NCBI GenBank assembly: GCA_015064255.1
Contig: SVSP01000005.1
Location: forward strand, 24,857-88,856
Source of the DNA: Oscillospiraceae bacterium
GTDB lineage: Bacteria > Bacillota > Clostridia > Oscillospirales > CAG-272
Reading direction: 5' to 3'
Length of the DNA stretch: 64,000 nt
Shown here: positions 48,069 to 57,450 of the stretch, piece by piece
Layout of the letters: each line of letters starts with the position of its first letter
Numbering within the stretch: position 1 is the stretch's first letter
The notes under the pieces: generated by a model
The model's database searches: none
Told to the model about the DNA's origin: nothing
The model's input: the letters and a program-made list of their open reading frames with translations, nothing else
Translations under genes and position numbers: made by a program

Positions 48069-50579
48069 TTACTGTATTGTATAATCGCCCGCGGTCAGCT
48101 CGAAAACGGCGGAGTTTCCGTGCTTTTTGTAGGCTGTTTCGACCGAGTTTACAAGAACTGTATCACTTTCACCGATAAGAGGGAAGATTACGGTCGCGCT
48201 CGTGCCTTCGGGAACTGTGGCGTTAAGGGTGAACTTGCCGTTTGTGATGTCCCACGCGCTCTTGATAAGTCCGCTTGCGGAGTTGTAGGAAGCCTTTACA
48301 AATGTGATACGCTCCTGTCCTTCGGGAAGCTCACCGTATGTACGAAGATCGGGTCTGGGTGAGAGGAAGAAGTGCCTGAACGCCGGAATTGCGGGATCTT
48401 TTGCGATACCTGCCATACTTTCAAACATCCATTCGGAAACAGCACCGTAAGCGTAGTGGTTGTAAGAGTTCATATTAACGTCGCCGAAGCCGGTTTCGAG
48501 AGTGTAAGAATTCCAGCGCTCCCAAACTGTGGTCGCACCCTGACGGAGGCTGTAAATCCAAGAGGGATTTTCGCTCTGAAGAAGGAGAGAATATGCAAGA
48601 GAGTCTTCGCCGACCTCGCTGAGAGTCTGGCTGAGCATTCCCGTGCCGACAAATCCGGTGGAAAGCTTGTATCCGTTTGATTTTATTTTGCCTACAAGAG
48701 CCTTTATGCAGTTTTCGCGAACTTCGCCGTCAACGAGTCCGAAGCGGAGAGCGATGAGATAAGTGCACTGTGTGCGCTCGGTGAGGTCGCCGTCCTTTAC
48801 GTAGCGTTCGTTGAACTTTTCTTTGGCATCGGCAAAAATATTTGCATATTTCTTCGCATCGAGGTCGTAGCGGTCGCCCTCTTTTTCGGAGAGCTCTGCA
48901 GCGATCTTCGACATAAGGTCGGCATCATTTGCATAGGTCGTGAAGGAAATATATTCTCTCGAGGTGGGCTCGTAGCTCAGCCAGTCGGCATATGCGTTCG
49001 GACGTCCGCCGAGAGGATATGTCGAGAGCTTTTCCATATATTTTATCATAGAGTCATAATGGTCCTCAAGAAGTGATCTGTCGCCGAAGAAGAGGTATAT
49101 CTTGTAAGGAACGATGAGTGTTGCATCACCCCAAGAAGCGTTGTTCATACTTGCGTCGCCGTTAAGAACGGAGGGGATAACGTCGCCGACAGAGCCGTCA
49201 TCTCGCTGGGTGTCGCGTACGTCGCGCGCCCACTTGCGGAAGAATCCGTTTACGTTTGCATTGTATGCCGCGGCACCGCAGAAAACCTGAGTATCGCCCG
49301 TCCAGCCAAGACGTTCGTCGCGCTGAGGACAGTCTGTGGGTACTGACAGGTAGTTTCCTCTCTGACCCCAGATGATGTTGGAGAAGAGCTTGTTGACTTC
49401 TTCGTTTGAGCATTCGAAGGTGGAGATCTCTTCTGTTTCGGAACCGATTATCTCCGCCTTGACGAAATCTATTTCAACGTCACCGTCGCAGGTTACTTCG
49501 AGGTATCTGAAGCCGTAGAATACGTGAGTCGGGAAGAATTCTTCTCCGTTTTCGTCACCTTTTGTGATATATACCATTCTTGCAAGCGCAGAACGGTAGT
49601 TTTCAATATACGCGCTGCCCTTAGGACCGTCGTTGGCTCTTGATCTGAGTCCGCTGTCGTTGAGGAATTCCGCGCAGTATATCTCGGTCATAACACCTGC
49701 GGGAGCTTTGATGGAAATGTGAGGTCTTCCGACGAGGTTTTGACGGTAATCGAGCACGAGGGTCTGACCTTTGCGGAGAGTGAGCTTTTCGCAGTTTGCA
49801 CCGACCCTTGTGAGTACGGTGTTTATTTCTCCGAAATCGCTTCCGTTCTCCTTTGTTCCTTCATATACTACCGCGCTGAAGGGTCTTCTTTCAAGATGCT
49901 CTCTTACACGGATAAACGGAGCTTCGGCAGGAGAAACTTCACCGTCAAATCCGTCGAATATCTCGCAGTTTTCCCACTTAGAAAATTCGGGATGAACAAC
50001 GGGAGATTCTATACGTGCGTCGAAATATTCTCCGTCATATATATCGGCAAATCTGATAGGTCCGCCGAGGGTGGACTGCCAGCTTTCATCTGTGTTTACA
50101 GAGATCTTTTCCCCGTCTGCGAACTCTATTTCAAAAGCGGCGATAGCAGCCATCTTTTTGTAGCAGTAAGTTCCGAAGGATATTCTTCCACTCCACCAAC
50201 CGCGGGTGACAACAATGCCGAGAATGTTTTCACCTTTTTTTAGGAGTGAAGAGATGTCGTAGGTGAATGAAAGCACACGCTTTCTGTATTCTGTCCAACC
50301 GGGCTTGAGTTCGTCGTAAACGGTTTTTCCGTCCGATATATTTCCGACACGCACGCCGTTTACGAAAAGCTCGAAAATTCCGAGACCCGAAACCGTAACT
50401 GCCGCGTTTTCGGGAGCAGAATTCAGTACGATATCCTTTTTGAAGTAAACTGTACTGTCATCGGGCTCAATGTGAATGTTGCGGTTGTTTTTTATCGGAC
50501 GCCACTGATTTCCGAAGTCTGTTGTTACCTGCTTTTTGCAGGATATCCAACTCGCAAGATTTAAAGATAAAGCTTTCAT
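48069..50579 (-). CDS. Alpha-L-rhamnosidase, GH78-like
   Basis: TDCPQRDERLGWTGDTQVFCGAAAYNANVNGFFRKWARDV, GATTVWERWNSY, SYNHYAYGAVSEWMFESMAGI. Confidence 0.93.
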   Translation of the reverse strand: MKALSLNLASWISCKKQVTTDFGNQWRPIKNNRNIHIEPDDSTVYFKKDIVLNSAPENAAVTVSGLGIFELFVNGVRVGNISDGKTVYDELKPGWTEYRKRVLSFTYDISSLLKKGENILGIVVTRGWWSGRISFGTYCYKKMAAIAAFEIEFADGEKISVNTDESWQSTLGGPIRFADIYDGEYFDARIESPVVHPEFSKWENCEIFDGFDGEVSPAEAPFIRVREHLERRPFSAVVYEGTKENGSDFGEINTVLTRVGANCEKLTLRKGQTLVLDYRQNLVGRPHISIKAPAGVMTEIYCAEFLNDSGLRSRANDGPKGSAYIENYRSALARMVYITKGDENGEEFFPTHVFYGFRYLEVTCDGDVEIDFVKAEIIGSETEEISTFECSNEEVNKLFSNIIWGQRGNYLSVPTDCPQRDERLGWTGDTQVFCGAAAYNANVNGFFRKWARDVRDTQRDDGSVGDVIPSVLNGDASMNNASWGDATLIVPYKIYLFFGDRSLLEDHYDSMIKYMEKLSTYPLGGRPNAYADWLSYEPTSREYISFTTYANDADLMSKIAAELSEKEGDRYDLDAKKYANIFADAKEKFNERYVKDGDLTERTQCTYLIALRFGLVDGEVRENCIKALVGKIKSNGYKLSTGFVGTGMLSQTLSEVGEDSLAYSLLLQSENPSWIYSLRQGATTVWERWNSYTLETGFGDVNMNSYNHYAYGAVSEWMFESMAGIAKDPAIPAFRHFFLSPRPDLRTYGELPEGQERITFVKASYNSASGLIKSAWDITNGKFTLNATVPEGTSATVIFPLIGESDTVLVNSVETAYKKHGNSAVFELTAGDYTIQ

Positions 50580-50610
50580 AATAATTCTCCTGTTTATATA
50601 TTAGAATTTC

Positions 50611-52086
50611 TTAAAATTCATATTTCTGAGTGGTATAGACTGCTTTTTTCCAGCGGTCGGTGAGAAGTTTGCCATCTTCGGGCGAAATAAGAGGGGTGAA
50701 CTCCTTTTCTGTTTCGCGCAGAGAAGCGAGACTGTCCTCGGAGATTATACCCGCGCCGAGAGATGCCATCATAGCCGCACCGAGGGCGGTTGTTTCAACG
50801 TTTGCGGGTCGGTTGACCTTTATTCCGAGGATATCAGACTGAAACTGCATCATAAAATTACTTACAGATGCGCCGCCGTCAACGTAGAGAGAGGTTATTT
50901 TGTTGCCCGAATCCTTCTCCATCTCGGAGATGAGGTCATACACCTGAAAGGCTATTCCTTCAAGGACTGCGCGGCAGATATGCGCGCGGGAGCTTCCGCG
51001 CGTGAGACCGAGAATACTTCCGCGTGCGTACATATCCCAGTAGGGAGAACCGAGTCCCGTGAAAGCGGGTACGCAGGTAACTCCGCCGCAGTCGGGTACG
51101 CTTTCGGCAAGAATGTCGGCTTCGCGTGCCGAGGATATCATTTTAAGCTCGTCACGAAGCCACTGTATTGCGCTTCCCGCGTTGAAAACGCTTCCTTCGA
51201 GGGCATAGACGGTCTTTCCGCCATAGCTCCAACCGACTGTCGTTATAAGATTTTGCGATCTTACGGGAACAGAACCCGTGTTCATAAGAGTAAAACAGCC
51301 TGTTCCGTAGGTGTTTTTCACGTCCCCCGGAGAATAGCAGGTCTGTCCGAAAAGTGCCGCGTGCTGATCGCCCGCAGAAGCACAGACGGGAATTCCCACA
51401 AGCTCGTCGGGCACCTTGCTTGAAGCAACGACAGTTCCGAAATCGGCTATATTTTCCGCAACCTCGGGGAGAATGTTCATGGGAATACCGAGAACATCGC
51501 AAAGCTTTTTATCCCAGCATTTCTTGTGAATATTGAAGAGCATCGTGCGCGATGCGTTGGTTATATCTGTCATATGCTTGCCTGTCAGATTCCAGATAAG
51601 CCACGAATCGACCGTTCCGCAGAGAATGTCACCCCTGAGCGCGGCTTCACGTACACCGTCCACGTTTTCGAGTATCCAGCTTATCTTGGTGCCTGAAAAA
51701 TAGGCATCTATGGGGAGTCCGGTGACCTCTTTTATGTAGGGTGCGTGTCCCTCGGCTTTAAGACGCTCGCAGATATTGGCGGTGCGTCTGCACTGCCACA
51801 CGATAGCGTGGAAGACAGGCTTGCCCGTGTGCTTGTTCCAAAGTATTACCGTTTCGCGCTGATTCGTTATGCCGATACAGCTTGGCTTCTTGCCGAGCTT
51901 TTCCATACACATACGCGCCGTTTTAAGCTGAGCGCAGAGGATCTCTTCTCCGTCGTGCTCAACGTATCCGGGCTGCGGATAATACTGCTTAAGAGGAAGC
52001 TGCGCGACGGCAAGAGCGTTTCCGGATTTATCAAAAATTATAGAACGCGACGACGTCGTTCCCTGGTCGAAAGCGAGAATATACAT
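50611..52086 (-). CDS. glpK: Glycerol kinase
   Basis: MYILAFDQGTTSSRSIIFDKSG, QYYPQPGYVEHDGEEI, NTYGTGCFTLMNTG, VDGGASVSNFMMQFQSDIL. Confidence 0.96.
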   Translation of the reverse strand: MYILAFDQGTTSSRSIIFDKSGNALAVAQLPLKQYYPQPGYVEHDGEEILCAQLKTARMCMEKLGKKPSCIGITNQRETVILWNKHTGKPVFHAIVWQCRRTANICERLKAEGHAPYIKEVTGLPIDAYFSGTKISWILENVDGVREAALRGDILCGTVDSWLIWNLTGKHMTDITNASRTMLFNIHKKCWDKKLCDVLGIPMNILPEVAENIADFGTVVASSKVPDELVGIPVCASAGDQHAALFGQTCYSPGDVKNTYGTGCFTLMNTGSVPVRSQNLITTVGWSYGGKTVYALEGSVFNAGSAIQWLRDELKMISSAREADILAESVPDCGGVTCVPAFTGLGSPYWDMYARGSILGLTRGSSRAHICRAVLEGIAFQVYDLISEMEKDSGNKITSLYVDGGASVSNFMMQFQSDILGIKVNRPANVETTALGAAMMASLGAGIISEDSLASLRETEKEFTPLISPEDGKLLTDRWKKAVYTTQKYEF

Positions 52087-52278
52087 AACTGCCACAATTC
52101 CTTTCGCAAATAAAATATTTGTGGTCTTTCTTTACTATATTGTAGCAAATTATAACATTCTTGTCAACCTAAATATGAAGTTTTGTTTGCGGTGAAGGGC
52201 TTTGCTTGTAGGGACTGTGCATCCAAACCGACGCTTTTCGTTGCTTGGCGTGCCGTACCCACACATATATACACACTC

Positions 52279-52352
52279 GTAGGGGCGATTCACGAATCGC
52301 CCGCACAAAAACCACGCAATAGCAAGACGGGCGATTCGTGAATCGCCCCTAC
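52279..52352. repeat. Perfect 25-bp inverted repeat with self-palindromic arms
   Basis: GTAGGGGCGATTCACGAATCGCCCG (52279-52303) / CGGGCGATTCGTGAATCGCCCCTAC (52328-52352). Confidence 0.9.
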
Positions 52353-52372
52353 AAGATATATTTCTCCATATC

Positions 52373-52440
52373 AGCAAAGTTTTTGGAAAGGTGTGAAAAA
52401 CCTTTTTACAAAAAGGTTTTCCACAAAAGTTTCCTTTGTA
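52373..52440. repeat. Mosaic palindromic intergenic repeat
   Basis: AGCAAAGTTTTTGGAAAGG; GAAAAACCTTTTTACAAAAAGGTTTTCC. Confidence 0.8.
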
Positions 52441-52532
52441 AAAATATTGACTAAACGCCATAAAAATGCTATAATATAATGAATTATTATGTTTAGAGCT
52501 AAGAAGCTTTTTATCGAAAGGAAAAAATCACA

Positions 52533-54707
52533 GTGGAGATTATAGCAAGACTCGCAAAAGAATTTAAAATAAGCGAAAAAAGAGTAGAGGACACCGTCGC
52601 ACTTATTGACGAAGGAAACACCATTCCTTTTATCGCACGTTACCGTAAAGAGGTCACAGGCGCACTTGACGACCAAGTGCTCCGTAACCTCGACGAAAGA
52701 CTCAAATACCTTCGCAACCTCGAAGAGCAGAGAGAAAAGGTGCGTGCGTCGATAGAAACGCTTGGATTTATGACAGAAGAGATATCGAAATCGCTCGACG
52801 AAGCCGAAACTCTCACCGAAATAGACGATATTTACCGTCCTTTCCGCCCGAAGCGTAAAACACGCGCGTCGGTTGCTCGCGAAAAAGGACTCGGACCTCT
52901 CGCAGAGGCAATATATGCACAGGAAAAGGACTCGAAAACGCCCGAGGAAATGGCTCCCGAATATATAAACGAGGAGCTTGGAGTGAATACGCCCGAAGAG
53001 GCTCTCGCGGGTGCGTCAGACATAATTGCCGAAATGATATCCGACGATGCGGAGCTTCGTAAGCGCCTCAGATACGTTTGCTTTATGCAGGGCAAGATAT
53101 CTGCGTGTGCGGCAAAGGTTCCCGAAGAAGGGCAGGAAAAGGCAGACCTCGGCGTTTACGCTATGTATGAGAACTTCTCGGAAGCACTCAACAAGATCGC
53201 AGGACATCGCGTGCTTGCACTCAATCGCGGTGAAAACGAGGAAATACTTAAGGTCAGCGTTGAATTTGACCGCGCAAAGGCTATGAATATAGTTAAAATG
53301 CTTCACGTTACAGGAAATAACGCTTGCTCACAGTTTGTGGAAAGCGCCGCGGACGATTCGTATGACAGACTTATCTTCCCGTCGCTTGAAAGAGAAATGC
53401 GTACCGCGCTCACAGACGAGGCAAACGAGTCTGCAATAAAGGTCTTTGCGCTCAATTTGAATCAGCTTCTTATGCAGCCGCCCGTAAAAAATAAGGTTAC
53501 CCTCGGTCTTGACCCCGGATACAGAATGGGATGTAAGGTCGCTGTCGTTGACGGAATAGGCAAGGTTCTCGATACAGCCGTAATTTACCCCGTTCCGCCA
53601 TTTAATAAGATAGAAGAAGCTAAAAAGAAGATAAAAGCGCTTATAGCAAAGCATTCGGTAGAAATAATCGCTATAGGCAACGGAACTGCATCTCACGAAA
53701 CTGAGGTCTTTGCCGCAGAAGTAATAAAGGAGATCGGCGGAGGAGTTGCTTATATGGTAGTAAGCGAGGCGGGCGCGTCGGTATATTCGGCGTCCAAGCT
53801 TGCCGCAGAGGAATTCCCCGATTACGACGTAAACCTTCGTTCTGCCGTTTCTATCGCAAGAAGACTTCAGGATCCGCTTGCAGAGCTTGTTAAGATAGAC
53901 CCCAAGGCGATCGGTGTCGGACAGTATCAGCACGATATGCCTCAGAACAGACTCTCCGAGGCTCTTGACGGAGTTGTTGAATCGGCAGTAAACCGTGTCG
54001 GCGTAGATCTTAATACCGCATCCGTGCCGCTTCTTTCAAGAGTTGCGGGCGTAAACTCGACTGTTGCTAAAAATATCGTTGCATACCGCGAAGAAAACGG
54101 CGAATTTTCATCACGCGCCGAGCTTAAAAAGGTTCCCAAGCTCGGACCGAAGGCTTTCGAGCAGTGCGCGGGATTCCTTAGAGTTCACGGCGGTCGAAAT
54201 TTCCTTGATAATACCGCAGTTCACCCCGAAAGCTATGCGGCGGCAAAGGAACTGCTTGAAAAGCTCGGATATACCCCCGATGACGTTAAAAAGAACCGTA
54301 TTTCCGGTGATATAAACGAAAAAATTGCGGCTCTCGGAAAAAACAAGCTTGCCGAAGAGCTTGGAATAGGTGTTCCCACCCTTGACGATATCGTCGCAGA
54401 GCTTTGCCGTCCGGGAAGAGACCCGCGTGACGAGCTTCCCGCGCCTATGCTCCGCACGGACGTGCTCGGCATTGAGAGCCTTAAAGAGGGAATGGAGCTT
54501 ACGGGAACGGTTAGAAACGTAACCGACTTCGGTGCTTTTGTCGATATCGGCGTTCATCAGGACGGACTCGTTCATATCTCGCAGTTCGGTAAGTTTGTAA
54601 AGCATCCGCTTGAAGCTGTCAGCGTAGGTGATATTGTTACCGTTTGGGTGCTGTCTGTTGACGTGAAGAAGGGCAGAATTTCGCTCACAATGAGAAAAAA
54701 CAAGTGA
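52533..54707 (+). CDS. tex: Tex-family S1 RNA-binding transcription accessory protein
   Basis: GTG start; FIARYRKEVTGALDDQVLR, LGLDPGYRMGCKVAVVD, VGQYQHDMPQNRL, NFLDNTAVHPESYAAAKELL, C-terminal S1 domain. Confidence 0.96.
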   Translation: MEIIARLAKEFKISEKRVEDTVALIDEGNTIPFIARYRKEVTGALDDQVLRNLDERLKYLRNLEEQREKVRASIETLGFMTEEISKSLDEAETLTEIDDIYRPFRPKRKTRASVAREKGLGPLAEAIYAQEKDSKTPEEMAPEYINEELGVNTPEEALAGASDIIAEMISDDAELRKRLRYVCFMQGKISACAAKVPEEGQEKADLGVYAMYENFSEALNKIAGHRVLALNRGENEEILKVSVEFDRAKAMNIVKMLHVTGNNACSQFVESAADDSYDRLIFPSLEREMRTALTDEANESAIKVFALNLNQLLMQPPVKNKVTLGLDPGYRMGCKVAVVDGIGKVLDTAVIYPVPPFNKIEEAKKKIKALIAKHSVEIIAIGNGTASHETEVFAAEVIKEIGGGVAYMVVSEAGASVYSASKLAAEEFPDYDVNLRSAVSIARRLQDPLAELVKIDPKAIGVGQYQHDMPQNRLSEALDGVVESAVNRVGVDLNTASVPLLSRVAGVNSTVAKNIVAYREENGEFSSRAELKKVPKLGPKAFEQCAGFLRVHGGRNFLDNTAVHPESYAAAKELLEKLGYTPDDVKKNRISGDINEKIAALGKNKLAEELGIGVPTLDDIVAELCRPGRDPRDELPAPMLRTDVLGIESLKEGMELTGTVRNVTDFGAFVDIGVHQDGLVHISQFGKFVKHPLEAVSVGDIVTVWVLSVDVKKGRISLTMRKNK

Positions 54708-54717
54708 AAAACTTAAT

Positions 54718-54852
54718 CGGGGGAACTTTTTGAAAAAAGCTTCCCCCGTACCCCCTCAAAAACTTTGACAAAACAAATAATTTTATTTTTTAATAAAAGT
54801 TTTTGGGAAGGTTTGGAAACCCTTTTTTCAAAAAGGGTTTCCAAGAAAAAAA
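54718..54852. repeat. Two adjacent mosaic palindromic repeats
   Basis: GGGGGAACTTTTTGAAAAAAGCTTCCCCC and TTGGAAACCCTTTTTTCAAAAAGGGTTTCCAA with AAAGTTTTTGGGAAGG. Confidence 0.85.
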
Positions 54853-54864
54853 CGGAGATAAAAA

Positions 54865-55803
54865 ATGATAGATATTCTTGCGCTGTGTCAGCGCATTGTA
54901 CTTATGTTCGCCATGATGGCGATAGGATTTGTTATGAGAAAAGCGAAATTCGGAGGAGAGAAGCTTCCGGGTGAGCTTTCAAATTTAATACTGTATTTTG
55001 CACAGCCTGCGCTGATCATATATACGTATATGATGGACTACGATGAGAGCATACTTGTGGGGGCGATGTGGGTGTTTATCGTGTCGATCGTCTATCACGG
55101 TATCGTATTCGGGATATCGCTCTGCTTTTTCAAAAACGCTCCGGAAGCAAAGCGTAAGGTTTACAGATACGGAATGCTCTTTTCAAATGCGTCTTTTCTC
55201 GGAATACCGCTTGTGCAGTCGGTGGTGGGCGATACGGCAATAATTTATATTTGTATATTCGTAATAGCGTTCAATATATACGCGTGGTCGGTCGGATGTT
55301 ATATCTATACGGGTGATAAAAAATATATGTCGGTAAAAAAGATGTTTATAAATCCCGCGACCGTGCCTACGTATATAGGACTCGTTTTCTTCTTTACACC
55401 GCTTAATAATTACGTGCCGGGCGTTGTAAACGAGCTTCTTGTGTATATAAAGGACCTCGTTGTTCCCGTGTCGATGATAATTGTCGGACTAAGATTTGCC
55501 GACCTTGAAATAAAAAGCGCGTTCAAGGATAAATATTTGCCCCTCGCGCTTGTGCTTCGTCTGTTTGTAGGACCGCTTGTGTCATTTGCCTTAGTAAAAA
55601 TACTGACTCTTTGCGGAGTGATTCTTTCAAACGATGTTGCGGTAACGCTTATGATATGCTCGTCAACGCCGGTTGCGGTCTATGCGAGTATGATGGCTGA
55701 AAAATATAACGGAGATGCGGTCACGGCAGGAAAATACGTTGCGGTGTCCACACTCTTCTCTCTCTTTACAATACCGATAGTATCACTTCTTCTTTATTTT
55801 TAA
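54865..55803 (+). CDS. AEC (auxin efflux carrier)-family transporter
   Basis: ILALCQRIVLMFAMMAIGFVMRKAKF, LPGELSNLILYFAQPALIIYTY, about ten TM helices. Confidence 0.9.
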   Translation: MIDILALCQRIVLMFAMMAIGFVMRKAKFGGEKLPGELSNLILYFAQPALIIYTYMMDYDESILVGAMWVFIVSIVYHGIVFGISLCFFKNAPEAKRKVYRYGMLFSNASFLGIPLVQSVVGDTAIIYICIFVIAFNIYAWSVGCYIYTGDKKYMSVKKMFINPATVPTYIGLVFFFTPLNNYVPGVVNELLVYIKDLVVPVSMIIVGLRFADLEIKSAFKDKYLPLALVLRLFVGPLVSFALVKILTLCGVILSNDVAVTLMICSSTPVAVYASMMAEKYNGDAVTAGKYVAVSTLFSLFTIPIVSLLLYF

Positions 55804-55827
55804 TACAATAATCGAAAGGCTGTAAAA

Positions 55828-57339
55828 ATGAAACTTATACTTAACGGAGATATTAATCCGTACTATGTTCAGACACTGTGTCTTATATTCTTTCCGGGAT
55901 CAAAATTTTCGGAAAATGAGGAGATAACAGACGACGTGCCCGTTGTGACTGTCAGCTTTAATGAAACCGAAGAGGCTTTTTCGGCGTGGGCACAGATAAA
56001 AATGGGTGACTCGGTCGCAACAGGCGAGTGTACCGAACTCAAAAAGAAGAAAAAGACCTTTGTTGATCTTTCAAAGGTCGTACTCGGAAAGGCTATGTTT
56101 GAGGCAGGAACAAAATTCTTCGCGCATACTCCGCCGTGGGGAATACTTACGGGAATACGCCCTTCGAAAATTGCAAGAAAGATGTACGATGAGGGCTATG
56201 ACCCTGCGCAGATAAGAAAGGTTCTCAGAAACGAATACCTGATGAGCACAAAAAAAGCGGCTCTTCTTGCAAATATCACGGTAAACGAGGCAAAAATCAT
56301 TGATGCTCTGTCAAAGGATAGCTGCAGCCTTTATATTTCCATTCCGTTTTGTCCGACAAGATGCGCTTACTGCTCGTTTATTTCGTTTGCGACAAAAAGG
56401 CTCCTTTCGATGATCCCCGAATATCTCGACAGACTTCTTCTCGATCTTGACGGAGTTTTTGAGGTGATAAGAGAAAGAGGACTCAGACTTTCGACGGTTT
56501 ATATCGGCGGCGGTACACCGACAACGCTGAGCGCACAGCAGCTTGACGTGCTTCTCTCGAAAATCGAAGAAAATACAGACGTTTCTCTGCTTGAAGAATA
56601 CACGGTCGAGGCAGGCCGCCCCGATACGATAGACGCCGAAAAAATAAGAGTAATAAAAGAACACGGCGTTACAAGAATAAGCATAAATCCGCAGACTCTC
56701 AACGATACCGTGCTTGAAGGAATAGGCAGAAGACATACCGCCGCAGATTTCTTCAAAGCGTACGAAATTGCGCGCGAGGGCGGAATAAAATACATAAATA
56801 CAGACCTTATCGCAGGACTTCCCGGTGAGGGCTACAGAAGCTTCTCGCGCTCGGTCGATGAGGTACTGGCTCTTCGCCCCGAGAACTTTACCGTGCATAC
56901 CTTCTGCGTTAAGAAGGCGGCGGACGTTGCGAAGATCGGCGCGGACGTTTATTCGGCACCGGGCGGCGACGTAAGAAAGAGTGTCGATTATTCACAGCTT
57001 AAGGCGAAAAGCGCGGGATATCTGCCATATTATCTGTATAAGCAGAAGAATACGGTCGGAAATCTCGAAAACGTAGGCTTTGCGCTCCCCGAATGTGAGG
57101 GTAAATATAATATCTATATTATGGAAGAGCTTCACACGATATTTGCGGTCGGTGCAGGCTCGGTTACAAAGATGGTTGACCGTGAGCATAATATGATAGA
57201 ACGCTATTTTATGCCGAAATATCCGTATGAATATCTCTCGCCCGAAAACAGCGAAACGATGCGCAGAGAATATTTTGATAAGATACGCGATTTTTATGCC
57301 CGTCTTGATGCGGTCAGAGCAGCCGAGGGTAATAAATAA
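55828..57339 (+). CDS. hemZ: Coproporphyrinogen III oxidase-like radical SAM protein (HemZ-type)
   Basis: SLYISIPFCPTRCAYCSFISF radical-SAM motif; GGGTPTTLSAQQLDVLL; long N-terminal extension with WGILTGIRPSKIARKM. Confidence 0.9.
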   Translation: MKLILNGDINPYYVQTLCLIFFPGSKFSENEEITDDVPVVTVSFNETEEAFSAWAQIKMGDSVATGECTELKKKKKTFVDLSKVVLGKAMFEAGTKFFAHTPPWGILTGIRPSKIARKMYDEGYDPAQIRKVLRNEYLMSTKKAALLANITVNEAKIIDALSKDSCSLYISIPFCPTRCAYCSFISFATKRLLSMIPEYLDRLLLDLDGVFEVIRERGLRLSTVYIGGGTPTTLSAQQLDVLLSKIEENTDVSLLEEYTVEAGRPDTIDAEKIRVIKEHGVTRISINPQTLNDTVLEGIGRRHTAADFFKAYEIAREGGIKYINTDLIAGLPGEGYRSFSRSVDEVLALRPENFTVHTFCVKKAADVAKIGADVYSAPGGDVRKSVDYSQLKAKSAGYLPYYLYKQKNTVGNLENVGFALPECEGKYNIYIMEELHTIFAVGAGSVTKMVDREHNMIERYFMPKYPYEYLSPENSETMRREYFDKIRDFYARLDAVRAAEGNK

Positions 57340-57450
57340 GGCATATATCCGAATATAAATAGCTGTATAAATATATTTCACACGGAAAAATAAAACACAG
57401 GACGTCATTTTCTGATTACAAAGCAAAAAGAAAGTGAGGAACTGTCAGTT

